Shown here: positions 10,501 to 22,700 of the stretch, in pieces
How positions within the stretch are numbered: position 1 is the stretch's first letter
Layout: each line of letters begins with the position of its first letter
Source of the DNA: Bog-950 sp046329495
Lineage (GTDB): Bacteria > Bacteroidota > Bacteroidia > Chitinophagales > LD1
NCBI GenBank assembly: GCA_046329495.1
Contig: JAXLUO010000002.1
Location: 310,001 to 374,000 of the forward strand
Reading direction: 5' to 3'
Length of the DNA: 64,000 nt
Program-made: the position numbers and the translations under genes
Notes under the pieces: model-generated
What the model was told of the DNA's origin: nothing
What the model saw: the letters and a program-made list of their open reading frames with translations, nothing else
The model's database searches: none

Positions 10501-11265
10501 AGCACCTGCGCAGGTAACATCGGTGGTTACAATGCTTGAGGTTATTGCAGCAGGTTCGGTGATGGTATAGCTTTGTGATATAGTGCAACCATTGGCATCG
10601 GTAGCAGTTACCGTGTAGGTACCTGCAGCAATGCTGTATTGGTCTTCCTGGGTATTACCACCACCCCAATCGTAGCTGTATGGGAATACGCCACCACTAA
10701 CTGTGATATTGATAAAGCCATTAGAGCCACCGTTGCAACTAACATTTACCGTTTGTGCAACCATGCTTAAAGCAGAAGGCTGCGTGATGGTACCCGAAGC
10801 AGTTGCTGTGCAACCGTTGGCATCGGTAACAGTAACCGTATAGGTTCCGGCACCGGCAGTAATGTCTTCGGTGGTAGCGCCATTGCTCCATGCAAAGCTG
10901 TAGTTAGGTGTAGCACCTGCAACAGTTATATCGATTGAACCATTGCCGCCGTTGCAAAGCACATTGGTAACCGCTACAGAAAGTTGCAAGGCAGTAGGCT
11001 GTGTAATAGTTACTGAAGCATTAGCTGTGCAGCCATGTGCATCGGTAATCATAACACCGTATGTTCCGGCAGATACGCCTGTCAGGTCTTCGGTTAATGA
11101 ACCGTTGTTCCAGAAGTAAGTGTATGGAGTAGAACTGCCGGTTGCAGTTAAGTCAACATCAGCCGTGCCACCGTAGCAAGAGATGGTAGTTGCAGAAGCT
11201 GAAGTCATTGGTAGCAGCAGGTTCGGTAATAGTTTGTGTAAGTGCGTAGCAGCAGGCATTTGCAT
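7507..11265 (-). CDS. Giant SprB-repeat T9SS type B protein B, intact C-terminal part
   Basis: This open frame of 1252 codons is the undamaged 3' third of gene B. Its Met is internal: the first ~20 residues are out of phase with the true protein, and the real frame enters near 11.21 kb. It carries 14 SprB repeats (for example CNGGNNGTAFAV, CAGFKDGFLDI). A linker module follows (YFWTPDSLFDFSACGDP) and then a roughly 95-residue gliding-motility-associated C-terminal domain (AFTPNGDGLNDRF, FNRWGQRFY, GWDGTYNGKPAPEDTYVY, ending TITLMR). This tail is the known T9SS type B signal for outer-membrane translocation and surface attachment. The repeat order just before the tail matches the end of A (PLCFGD then CAGxKD), so the two look like paralogues. 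The upstream remainder is listed separately. Confidence 0.9.
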   Translation of the reverse strand: MQMPAATHLHKLLPNLLLPMTSASATTISCYGGTADVDLTATGSSTPYTYFWNNGSLTEDLTGVSAGTYGVMITDAHGCTANASVTITQPTALQLSVAVTNVLCNGGNGSIDITVAGATPNYSFAWSNGATTEDITAGAGTYTVTVTDANGCTATASGTITQPSALSMVAQTVNVSCNGGSNGFINITVSGGVFPYSYDWGGGNTQEDQYSIAAGTYTVTATDANGCTISQSYTITEPAAITSSIVTTDVTCAGANNGAADLTVNGGTAPYTFSWSNFKVSEDLTGIAGGTYYVIITDANGCTHRDSAVINEPTPLVLSTVVTNISCNGNNTGAVDLTVSGGTLNYSFAWSNGATTEDLSGLAQGVYTVTVTDGNGCTATASAIVTQPNALAVVAAIQDVTCAGDNNGAINLTVSGGSLPYAFNWNNGATTEDLVNLLAGTYDVTITDNNACSVSGSYIVNEPPAIASTIVGTNVLCQGANNGTADLTVSGGTPPYTFLWSNFQGSEDVNNLDGGIYYVLITDASGCTHRDSVIILEPSPLILSTVVVNVSCNNANDGTIDLTVQGGTSNYSYAWSSGQTTQDLSGLAGGTYVVTVTDFNGCTAVSSNTVVNPSPIAANFISHRPLCYGDANGSIDMIPTGGTPPFNFAWSNGATTEDVNGLIADTYFITITDSRGCTKTDSVVITQPDPLVTSGFIKNVSCAGFKDGFLDITGYGGTLPYTFQWNTLQSTEDIGNLSGGNYYVTVTDANLCQVASLYVVSEPDTLKLELFGTNVSCNGGNNGTAFAVYSGGTTPYQFLWEDFTTGPIRTGLSAGYYAIMLTDSNGCFALDSITLTSPTAIGITGVTTDVLCNGAGTGAIDITVTGGTGTFTFAWSNGATTEDVTALVAGSYTVTVTDASGCTATASYTITEPLPMALSTIFTNPGCHGGTNGSVSVIALQGVGPYTYSWNTTPVQTAASAQALTAGTYTVTVTDSKGCTASVSQTLTQPDSIVVTTDSHAAKCFNTASGYVVADVTGGQMPFVYELNGFAQASDTFANLLPGDYIILVTDVNGCEGTATFNIPQASQISVDLGVTQQVIATGMNTQLVATANSTSPILNYFWTPDSLFDFSACGDPLNCNNPLVHPATTTLFTVTVMNSDSCYASDTISVFVSSSLSYFISTAFTPNGDGLNDRFQFDILGADNLEIDIFNRWGQRFYHDDNQTNGLGNSDGWDGTYNGKPAPEDTYVYKLKITYFDNTTRDIEGTITLMR

Positions 11266-14200
11266 CGGTAATAGTTACCGTGTAAGTGCCCGACCAACAT
11301 TCACCAGATTCTTCAGTAAGTGCTTTACCGTTGCTCCAAAGGTGTATGGAGTTACACCACCTGTAACAGAGATATTGATATTGCCATTGTTAGCACCAAA
11401 GCAGCTAACATCGTTGTAAGAAGCAATTACAGCGCTTATGGCAGCAGGTTGTGTAACAGTAGCCGAAGCTGTAGCTGTGCAGCCATTACCATCGGTAACA
11501 GTAACAGTGTAGGTGCCGGGGCCCACCGCAGAAAGATCTTCCGTGCTGGCACCGTTGCTCCATGCAAAGCTTAAACCAACGTGCCGCCGCTAACGGTTAA
11601 GTCAACCGCGCCGGTGCCACCGTTACATAAAATGTTGGTAGCCGAAACAGACAACTGTAATGCAGTAGGTTCTGTAATAACAATGCTATCGGTTTTCTTA
11701 CAACCATTTGCATCGGTAATAATTACAAAGTAAGTGCCGCCGCTGATGTTGTTCAGGTCTTCGGTAGTATTAAAGGTATTCCACAAGAAGGTATAGCGTG
11801 CAGTGCCGCCGCTTACCGTTTCATCAATAGAACCATTGCTGGCACCAAAACAGCTAACATTAGTTGCTAATAAGAAGAAACCAAAGCCGCTGGCTGGGTT
11901 ACGTTGTAGAAGGCAGTAGCTGTGCAGAAATTAGCATCAGTAACCTCTACGCTGTATGCACCGGCAGATACGTTGTTTAAATCCCGTGTAGTAGCACCAT
12001 TGCTCCAGCTATAGGTATAAGGAGCAGTGCCACCGCTTACTGTAATATCGATAGTAGTAGTGCCACCATTACAGCTGATGGTTGTAGGTGCTCCGGTAAT
12101 TACAATTGCAGGTTGTGTAATGGTATAAGAAGCAGTTGCTGTACAACCGTTGTTATCTATTACTGTAACGGTATAAGTTCCTGCAGCCAGGTTAGTCAGG
12201 CTCGGTAGTAGCCGAAGTATTCCATTGGTAGGAATAAGTGCCTGCTCCTGTACTGCCGGTTACGGTAATATCAATAGCGCCATTGGTATTGCCATTGCAG
12301 CTTGCATTGTTTACTGCAGCCGTAATTACCAACTGAGCAGGTTGTGAGATAGTAACAGAAGCTATAGCAGAACAACCTTGCTATCGGTAACAATTACCGA
12401 GAAGCTGCTTACCGTTAAATCAAGGATATCTTCCGTAAACTCAAATTTACCCAGAAGTAGGTAAGGGTGTTACCACCTGCTACAGTTAAGTTAGCCGCGC
12501 CGTTGTTACCGCCAAAGCAGCTAACATCGGTTCCACTGATGGAAGCAGTGAGTGCTGCTTACCGCTAACGGTTGCGCTGGCAGATGCCGTGCAACCATTA
12601 CCGTCGGTAACAGTAATGGTGTAGGTATTCGGAGCTAGACCGTTGATGTCTTCAGTAGTAGCACCGTTACTCCATAAGTAGGTGTAGCCAAATTTTACCG
12701 CCCGAAACAGTAGCATTAACAGTGCCGTTAGCAGCGCCGTTACAAGTTACATCGGTAGCAACAGCCGAAACGGTTACGGTGCTGGCAGGTTGAGATATAT
12801 AGCTTGTTGCATAAAGTAACCGTTACCATCGGTTACGGTTACATCGTATGTGCCAACTGTTAATCCGCTCAGGTCTTCGGTAGTAGCACCATTGCTCCAT
12901 GCAAAGGCTAAGTTTACCTGTGCCACCGGTAGACGTTAAATCAACCCCACCGTTGTTGCCGCCAAAGCAACTAACGTTGGTTGCAGTGCCTGTAACTACA
13001 ACAGCAGCAGGCTGTAATTACAACCGATGCAGTAGCTGTGCAGCTCTTGGTACCGGTAACAACTACGGTATAAGTGCCCGGACCAACATTGCTTAAGTTT
13101 TGTGTGGTAGCGCCGTTGTTCCAGAAATAAGCATAGTTAGTAGTGCCGCCTGCTACGGTTAAGGTAACGCTGGTAGTAAGCCATGACATAATAGTGCCTG
13201 CAGCAGCGCTTGCCGTTAATGTATCAGGTGATGGTGATAGTAGCATTGGTAGTAGCTTTCAGGCAACCATTTCTGCATCGGTAGCCGTTAAGGTGTAAAC
13301 ACCCTGCAGGAATATTTACAAGGTCTTCAATTACTGCGCCGTTGCTCCATGCATAGCTGTAGTTGGTAACACCGCCTCGTTATGGTTACATTAATAAAGC
13401 CATTGCTGCCACCATAACAATTTACATTGCCGGTAGAAGCTACTGAAGCTACTAATAAAGTAGGTTGTGTTACGGTGAACGAAGCACTTGTTGAACAACC
13501 GTTGCCACGGTTACGGTAACGCTGTAGCTACCTGCACCAAGGCCGGTTAAATCTTCGGTAGTAGCGCCGTTGCTCCATGCATATGTAATGGTGCCGGCAC
13601 CACCGCCAACAGTAATATCATTGCACCATTGGTTGCGCCGTTGCAGCTTGCATTGGTAGTTATAACTGCCTGGAACCGATGGCAGCAGGTTGGGTAATAG
13701 TAGTTGAAGCAGTAGCAGTGCACCCTTTTGCATCCGTTACGGCTACTGTGTATGTGCCTGCACCAACAGCGGCCAAATCTTCGGTAGTAGCGCCATTGTT
13801 CCAGAAGTAGGAGTAAGCAGTTGTTCCACCACTTACAGTTAAGTCAACTGAAGTAGTGCCACCGTTACAGGCAATGGTTCCTATAGTAATGCTTGCTGTT
13901 AATACAGCAGGCTCAGAAATAGTAGCACCGGTAGTAGCCGTGCAGCCATGTGCATCGGTTACTGTTAAGGTATAAGTGCCTGCAGGAATGTTTACCAGGT
14001 TTTGAATGCTTGCGCCATTGCTCCAGCTATAGGTATAGTTGGTAACACCGCCCGCTACAGTAACATTGATAAAGCCGTTGCTGCCGCCGTTACAATTTAC
14101 ATTGCCGGTAGAAGCAACTGAAGCTACGAGTAAGGCAGGTTGCGTAATAGTGAATGAAGCACTTGCTGAACAAGCATTAGCATCGGTTACAGTAACGCTG

Positions 14201-17200
14201 TAAGCACCTGCTACCAGGGTAGCAAGATCTTCGGTAGTTGCACCGTTGTTCCAGGCAAAAGTTAGTGTGCCGGTGCCGCCGGTTGCTGTTAAATCAATGG
14301 CGCCATCGTTACCGCCAAAGCAGCTAACATTCGTTGTGGTGCCGCTTAAGGTAATTGCTGTTGGCTGTGTAATGGTTATCGAGGCAGTTGCCGTGCACCC
14401 TTTTGCATCTGTTACAGCCACGGTATATAAACCGACCAACCGCAGTTAAGTCTTCAGTAGTAGCAATCGTTGTTCCAGAAATAAGTATAAGCCGTTGTGC
14501 CGCCGTTTACCGTTAAGTCGGCATTAGTAGTGCCGCCATTACAAGTAATAAGTACCGGCAATAATGCCTGCAGTTAAGGTATCGGGCTGGGGTAAGCGCT
14601 GCTGCTGTAGTAGCCGCAACCGTGCATCAAGCTACAGTTAGCGTATAAGCACCGGCAGGTATATTAACCAGATCCTTAATAAGCGGCACCGTTGCTCCAT
14701 GGCTAACTATAGTTAGTTACACCGCCTGTTACGGTTACATTACTGAAGCTGTTGCTACCACCGTAGCAATTGATATTGCCCGGAAGAAGCAACTGTAGCA
14801 GTTAACAAAGTAGGTTGTGTTACAGTAAATGAAGTGCTTGCTGAACAGCTATTAGCATCGGTTACCGTTACACTATAAGCACCGGCCACTAATGGCGAAA
14901 GATCTTCGGTGGCGGCAGCGTTGCTCCATGCAAAAGTAAGCGCATCTGTGCCGCCGGTAGCAGTAAGATCAATAGCACCATCGTTACCGCCAAAGCAGTT
15001 TACGTTAGTAACAATACCGCTTAATGCAATGCCTGTAGGTTGGGTAATTACAACGCTGGCAGTAGCGGCACAGCTATGCGCATCGGTAACCACTACGGTA
15101 TAAGTGCCGGGGCCAACAGCCGTTAAATCTCTTCGGTTGTTGCGCCGTTGTTCCAAACCACGAATAAGCCAAAGGTAATTTCACCGCTAACGGTTAAGTC
15201 AACGTTAGTGGTGCCGCCATTACAGCTAATTGTTCCAGCGGTTGCCGAAGCAGTTAACAGGGCAGGTTGGCTTATAGTTTTGCCTATAGTTGCGGTGCAA
15301 CCATTAGCATCATTACGGTAAGCGTATAAGTGCCTGCAGCCAATCCGGTTATATCTTCAGTAACGGCACCGTTGCTCCAAGCATAGGCGTAAACCGGCAC
15401 ACCACCTAAGGTGCTTACGCGTTTATAAAGCCGTTTACCGCCGTTACAAGCTACATCGCCAAATGATGATACAGCTAAAGTTAAAGCAGCAGGTTGTGTT
15501 ATAGTATAAGTAGCAGAAGCAGAACAACCGTTGGCATCCGTAGCGGTTACGCTATAGGTGCTTACAGTTAAGCCGCTAACATCTTCCGTAGTAGCTCCGT
15601 TGCTCCATGCAAAGTAATAGTGCCAGTGCCCCCCGCAGCAGTTAACCAATGCTGCCGGTTGTAGCGCCGTTGCAGGCACATTGCTTTACCACACCGCTTA
15701 CAGTTACCCGTGCAGGTTGTGTAATAGTTATTGCATTAGTAGCGGTGCAACCATGTGCATCGGTAATAATAACCGTGTAGTTGCCTGCTGCAACACCGGT
15801 AATATCTTCGGTAGTAGCACCGGTATTCCAGTAGAAGGTATAGGGCGTTGTGCCACCGGTTGGCGAAAGATCAACACTGCCTGTAGCATTGCTGAAGCAG
15901 GTTAAATTGTTGCCGCTGATAAGAGTACTGGTAAGTTGTGTTGAAGGTTCGGTTAAGGTTTTGTTGATACAATGCTGCACAAATTAGCATCCTGTTACGG
16001 TTACGCTTATGTGCGCTTACAGCCAAACCGTTAAATCTTCGGTAAATCGCACCGTTGCTCCAGTTATAGCTATAAGGTGGAACACCACCATCAATGCTGA
16101 TATTTAACAGAGCTGGCACGGTCAGAAGAAGCAGTTCAGATTGTGGAAGTTGGCTACAGCACCGCCAAAATCAATGGTTGAGTGATGGTAGCACCACCTG
16201 TAGTAGTACAACCATTGTTATCGGTTACCGTTAGCGGCATGTTCCCGCTCCAAATATTTGCATTATCCTGGGTAGTCGCTAACGCATTGCTCCAGTTGTA
16301 GGTATAGCGTTGCCATTAAACGGTATCACCGATTACATTAATATAGATACCGCCGGTTGAAGAACCATTACAGGTAGCATTCACTACGCTATCAATAACA
16401 ATGGTAAGCTGGGCTTACTGCGAAATGGTTACCGATTTGAAATCGCTGCAACCTTGAGTCGTTACGTCAATTTCATATATACGCCATTTGTTAAACCTGT
16501 AAACGTATTGGCCGCAGCATACGTGCCGCTCGTTCAACGAGTATAAGTAAGGAGGAATACTGCCGTCAAGGTCAACAGTTATCGAACCATCGGCACCGCC
16601 AAAGCAGCTAACGTTGGTTTGGCCTGTTACCGAACCGGTAACTGCATATGAAATTGCAATAACTGCCGTTGACGAATCGGCACAAGCCGTGTGCATCGTA
16701 TACATACACGGTGTAGGTGCCTGAAGCTAAACCGGTAAACTGGTTACCTGCCCGTGTAGTCCCACCGTTTAATGAATACCGATATGAGATGCCACTTGCG
16801 TTTACGGTAATTTTACCATCAAACACGTTAGAGCAGCTTGACGGTATCAGTAGTATACTACGTCGGTTGGTTCAGTAAGTGTTTTGCTGATAGTTGCTGC
16901 ACAGGTATGTGCATCGGTAACTGTTACTGCATAAGTTCTTGCAGGCGGGTAAGATTCGAAATATCTTCTTGTTGTTTCTCCATCACTCCACAAATAAGTG
17001 TATAAGGTGCCACGCTACCTGAAACACTCAGGTCAATCCAACCGGTAGAATCGTGATAGCAATTCAGGTTATGGAAAGCTGCAATAGAAGGAACCAGCAA
17101 GGTAGGTTGCGTAACTACACTGCTACCCGTAGCTGCATAACCTTTGTTATCGGTTACGGTTACTGTATAGGTGCCTATAGGCAGGTTAATGTTATCTTCA

Positions 17201-19545
17201 GATGTAGCACCATTGCTCCATGCAAAAGTATATGGAGTAGTGCCGCCGCCTGCTGTAACAAATACGCCACCGGTTGAAGAACCGGAAACAAGCAGCGTTC
17301 CAGTACTGTCAACTGCCAGTGTTAACAAGGTTGGTTGAGTAATTACAGTGCTCTTAGTATCGATACAACCGTGCGAATCGCGCACATGACGTTAAAGCAT
17401 CTATATGCTTAAACCGCTATAAGTTGTTGTGCCGGTAAAAGCACTGCCGTTTACTGAATAAACATATGGAGGAATACCCGCCGCTTAGCGCCACAGTAAT
17501 GCCGCCATCGGCACCGCCAAAACACGATACATTGGTTTGTGATGTAATGCTACCGGTTACAGCATAGCTATTAACCAGGGTAACAGGTTGAAAGGCTAAC
17601 ACAGTTTTTAGTATCGAATACACGGATAGTATAGGTGCCTGCGGCCAGGTTGGTGAATTGATTACCTGATTGGGTTGGTCCACCGTTAATAGAATACAGG
17701 TAACCTGGGTGTGCCTCCCGAAGCATTTACCGAGGCATCATCCGATACGTTACCACAACTTGCATCGGTTTTAGCAGTTGTATGCGTAAGTGCAGTGGGG
17801 TTGTGTAATGGTAGTTACTGCACCGGCTGCCAGCGAACAGTTATTAAAGTTGTCCTTAACTTTGATGTTGTAGTTGCCTGCAGTTAAACTCCGTGAACAC
17901 GTTCGACGACTGATAGGTGGCACCGTTGTTAATAGAATATTGCAAAGGTGAAACACCGCCCGAAGCCGTAATAGTAATGCTACTCATCGTTGCCGCCATT
18001 ACAACTTACGTTAGTAACCGAAATTGTATTAATACTGATAGCAGGCTGAACCAGTTCCAGCTCCTCCTGTAAAACCACTTGTGCGGCTACAACCGTTACC
18101 ATCGCTGATAGACACAAAACTGTATGTGGTATTAGTTGCGGGGGAAAGGGTTAAACTGGCACCGTTTGAAATACCTGTTAAGGTTGTATTGGTTACACCA
18201 TCGGAATAAACTACATTGAATGGAGCTACACCCGGTGAGAAGTTGCTGCAATATTAGCAGATGTGCCCGGACATATAGACGGCTGGCAGGCGAAAAGCTA
18301 CCATTGCGCTGATTTGCCGTTTACGGTAATGGTGTTTGAATAAGCATAATTACCGCAACGGTCGCTCGCTTTTCTGCGGAACACATATACACCACCAATT
18401 GGCACCGGTGAGGTTACGTTCCATGTTGGCGTGCTTACACCTGAAGAAGTAAACGCAGCACCACCATCGGTAGAAAACTCCCACCGTAGGTTATACTACC
18501 ACCGTTGGTAAGGCCTGAAGGCGCCGCCACTACCCAAGGTTACGTTAGTGAACTGACCAACCGGTTGGCCTTCGCAAATACTTGCACCGTTTGTTACACC
18601 ACCAATTGTTCCTCCATTTACCGAGGAGAACGCCACTGTATTGAAGCTATACACATTATCGCCGCCGCAAACGCCGGCCAAACGAACTTCCACATTATCG
18701 CCTACCTAATACATAATTGCCAAGGCTAACTGCTGAGTTTACGCAACAAGGTGCCGCATAAATCTGCGTGCCATTTTACATACACCCGCACATCATCATC
18801 CGCATTATTCAATACCAAATTGTAATAACCACAAGGGAAATTGGTGATGGCAAAGTACGGATCACAAACATATCGTTTGGCATGGTGCAACCCGTCCACG
18901 AAGCGGTTGCCCGGGATTGGTAGTATTGGTCCATGCAGTGGTTGTATTAAAGTTATGGGCGTTATCGGTGTAATATCCCCAACGCGCATTAGTGTTTCGT
19001 ATCGAAACATCGCTGGTTGCAAAGCTTCCACATTCCAACGGCGTTTTCCTGTTCCGGGATCGGCAACTGGAGAACAAACCTGCATTGCAGTAGCCGAACC
19101 CATGCCCGATACATAATCGAAACAGGGCATCACACCGTTAATTGCTGGTATTAACGCGGATGGTGCCGGAGAAAGTAGCTACCCAATCAGCCGGATTGAG
19201 GGTTGTTGGTTTGGGCAAACACCACCAGTCCAGGGATCGCGCAGCGGGTTATGCCGTTATTGTAAGGCAGCGCTGTAGAGGTATTAGACAGCGTCATGTC
19301 CCAGAAATAGCCAGCGTTACCGGTAAAAGTGTACAGCGAAAAGAATATATATTTCCGCTGGTTACGTTAAACGTGGCGTAAGTTCCGGAGCCAACTGAAA
19401 CGTTTTGCCAGGCGCTGGTTGGGCTCAATGCTCCCGCCGGGGTAGCAAATGATGCCAAACCACTGTGCATTTGTTGCCTGCGGCAATAAAACGGCAAACA
19501 ACACTAACAATCCCAGTAGCTTAGTGCTTAAGCAAAATTTCTCAT
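11266..19545 (-). pseudogene. Giant SprB-repeat protein B, N-terminal two thirds, frame broken many times
   Basis: Continuation of gene B to a start codon at 19545. The signal peptide is readable (KLLGLLVLFAVLLPQATNAQ) once one base is restored just after the ATG. The head, about 270 residues, begins CGLASFATPAGALSP after another restored base and includes DDDVRVYV, a PA14-like or beta-sandwich hint that it shares with gene C. The body is about 29 further SprB units, recognisable in alternating frames (open pieces at 11571-11786, 13660-14439, 14755-15156, 15284-15679, 16924-17385 and others). Restored, gene B would encode about 4000 residues with roughly 43 SprB repeats. Each break is a one- to few-base indel inside otherwise well-kept repeats. 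That fits unpolished long-read sequence better than old decay, but true inactivation cannot be excluded. Confidence 0.75.
13150..15240 (-). repeat. Higher-order repeat, about 674 bp, inside protein B
   Basis: Three SprB unit types alternate: GGSNGFINV, GGNDGAIDL and GGTTxVDL. The segment around 13400-13431 recurs at about 14074-14105 and 14748-14779, so the period is about 674 bp. Copies differ by scattered substitutions and indels. Confidence 0.7.
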
Positions 19546-19615
19546 GAGCAGAGCGTTGATTTATTCGGTGCTTTAGTCCCTTTTATCCCTTTAAAATCAG
19601 GTATTTAAGAGGTGG

Positions 19616-19623
19616 GAAAAATA
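19616..19623 (-). promoter_or_regulatory. Candidate -7 box for gene B
   Basis: Minus strand TATTTTTC, one mismatch to TAnnTTTG, about 70 bp upstream of the gene B ATG. No clear -33 element was seen, so the assignment is weak. Confidence 0.3.
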
Positions 19624-19714
19624 GGATGTTTAGAGGCAATTTCAAAGCAAATGCTCAAAAGATAAGAAACTGAACCAAATGATGAAAAGTCCTCCCCACC
19701 TACCTATAAAAAAC

Positions 19715-19742
19715 AAAAAACCCCGGTAAAACCGGGGTTTTT
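19715..19742 (-). terminator. Hairpin terminator after gene C
   Basis: Stem ACCCCGGT-type: AAAAACCCCGGT, loop AAA, ACCGGGGTTTTT, with A/T runs on both sides, 18 bases beyond the stop of gene C. It separates the C and B transcription units. Confidence 0.8.
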
Positions 19743-19759
19743 CAACGTATTGTTAAGAA

Positions 19760-22700
19760 TTAACGCATCAGCGTTACCGTTCCCGTAATATCCTTCGTTC
19801 TACCATCAAAGTAGGTAATTTTCATCTGTAAACGTATGTATCATTTGGCAGTTGCTTGCCGTCTTTGGTTCCATCCCAACCATTTGCACCGCTAAAGCCA
19901 TTGGCCTGGTGTTGGTTGTAGAATAAGCGCGAGCCCCAACGATCCCAAATACTTACTTCAATATCTGTAGCGCCTAAAATGTCGAACTCAAAGCGGTCGT
20001 TCAGTCCGTCGGCGTTTGCAAAGGCACTCTGAATGAAGGCCTTGTGGCTCAACCTCTACTACTACCGTTACTGTATCGCTGGCGGTGCAGGGAATCGGCA
20101 TTCATAACCGTTACATAGAAAGTAGTGGTGTAGAATGGATTAACATGCGGATTAAAGCAATTCTCAGGATCGGCACAATTGCTGAAATCATAAAATGATC
20201 AGCGAATCGATAGGCCCCCAGAAGTAATTGATAACAGGCTTGTCCGACACGGTATTAGCCACCAGTTGGGTAGTCATACCCTGCAGTATAAATAGATCGC
20301 GGAGCAGCACCCACTTATCACACTCGGCGAAGCGATAGTTACAACGGTATTTCCGGTGCATCCGTTGGCATCGGTAACACCCACTGTATAAGCATTTGCG
20401 CTACGTTGTAGAAAGCATCATCCGAAGCCTACCACACCGTTAACCTCGTATTGGTGGCGTGCTTGCCACGGTGGCATGTGCTACAATGCGGCCGGTAGAA
20501 GTATTCTTACACTTCGAGTCGGAAGCATCCACAGTAACGGTAAGTTTGTAGGTCATTCAGGGTTACTGAAACAGTAGTTGAACAGTTATTTATGTCAACC
20601 ACGGTCATTGTATAAATGCCTTCGCTAAGGTTAGTAGCAATTGCACCCGATTGTGGCGGGTTGGCATCTACGTATAGGTATAAGGTATACTACCTCCTAC
20701 TACATCCACGGAAATAAATCCATTGCTTGCTCCGAAACATAATGGATTAGCTGTAGAAATAGTAGTGAATAAACCCGGTGCCTGATGGATTTCAAACGTT
20801 GCTGCGGCCGTGCAGCCATTGTTATCTGTAACCGTTACAGTATAAACCCGGCAGGCAGGTTCGGCAGATCTTCAGTTGCACCATTGCTCCAGCTAAAGGT
20901 ATAAGGCGAAGTGCTGCCAGTAACAGTGATATCAATACCACCGGTTGAGGTGTTATTACAAGGAGCATCGGTTACAACACCGGTAATGGCAATTGGGGCG
21001 GGTTCAACTACCTGCTGTATCGTAGGTATGGCAACCGTTTGAATCGGTAACTAATACAACATAACGACTTCCGCCTAAACCTGATTGCGCAGAATCGGTA
21101 ACGAAGTTGTTCCACAAGTAATTAAAAGGTGTGGTTCCACCTGCCGGCACAATCCGCTACTGTTCCGTTTGCACTACCGTTGCACGAAAGGTTAAGAGAA
21201 AGAATATTAGTAGTTAAAGGCTGCGCGGTTCAATTACTATACACAATGAAGCTACCTGGCAATTTTGTGCATCGGTTACACTTACAAAGTAATTGCCGCC
21301 ATTCAGGTTACAAACATCTTCGGTGCTTGAGCCGTTGCTCCAGGTAAAAGAGTAAGGCAGGTGCCACCGTAGGCGGTTATATCAATACATGCATCAGCAT
21401 TGCCGGCGCAGGTAACATGTTTAATGAAACCGGAAGTTGAAAGTGGTTGCGGTTCGATTACAACCACGGTATCGCTGATGGTGCAGCCTTTGCTATCGGT
21501 GGTGAATACATAGTTGCCGGCAACTATACCACTCAAGTCTTCGCTGGTAGCGCCGCTGTTCAGGCATACGTAGCCAGGTGTGCCACCTGAAATAATCAGA
21601 TCAATACGGCTATCGCTGGTGCACCATTACAGGTAACATCGGTTACAATGGCGCTGCTGTTGCGCGCTGCTGGGTTAACCACCATAGCCGAAGCAGCGGC
21701 TGTACATCCGTTGCCATCGGTAACGGTAACTACATAGGTAGCACCACCTAAACCGCTGATATTCCCGGTGTTGGCACCGTTGCTCCAGGCGCATGTATAG
21801 CTACCTGCACCGCGGTCATTACTAATCAATAGCACCGTCGTTAGCATTAAAGCAGCTTATGTTGGTTACATTAAGTGTAAGCACTAAAGCGTATAGCAGG
21901 TTCGTTAATCAGAACCGAGTCGCGGGTTTGGCAACCATTATTATCTGTAATAACTACATAATATAAGCCACCGCTTAATCCGCTAATATCTTCAGTAGCT
22001 TCAAAAGTTGACCATTGGAATACATAAGGTTGTGTGCCGCCGGTTACGGTTAAATCGGCGCTGCCGGTAGCGGTTCCGTAGCAAAGCACATTAGTGCCTA
22101 CCACCGAGCTGCTCAATACAACAGGCTCAGCCAGTGTTTGGCTGATGGTTGCTGTGCAACCGTTGTTATCTGTAACAGTGGCTGTATATGTGCCCGATAA
22201 TAAGCCTGATAAATCTTCGGTAGTTGCACCGGTGTTCCAGGCATAGCTATAAGGTGGCACACCGCCGTTAGCAGTAATATCAATATTGCCTGAAGTATCG
22301 CCATAGCAAAGCAGGTTGCTATAACCGGCAACGTTTACAAACAAGGCATAAGGCCCGGTTACATTGGCACCGCCTACAGCCGCATAAACTTTTTGCTATC
22401 GGTAACGGTAACGTTACAGAAGCCCGCAGCAATACCCGTGTAATCATCAGCTGTTGAGCCGGTATTCCACGAATATGTATACGGAGCATAGTTACGTTAA
22501 CTGATGTGTAAATAGCACCGGGCTGAAGAGCCGTTACACAACACATTAATAACAGAATCTATTTGAACCAGCACCTGGCTTGGTTGATTAATTACTACCT
22601 GCGCAAACTCGGTGCATCCTTTTCGAATCGCGACCAGTTATGACATAACTGCCCGCACTCAGGTTATTGAAAGCACTGATGGCTGGAAGGTTACGCCGTT

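Noticed and set aside
754..13096. Plus-strand ORFs of 60-140 codons across the giant genes
   Set aside because: They lie antisense to SprB repeats, recur with the repeat period and have low-complexity composition. They are shadows.
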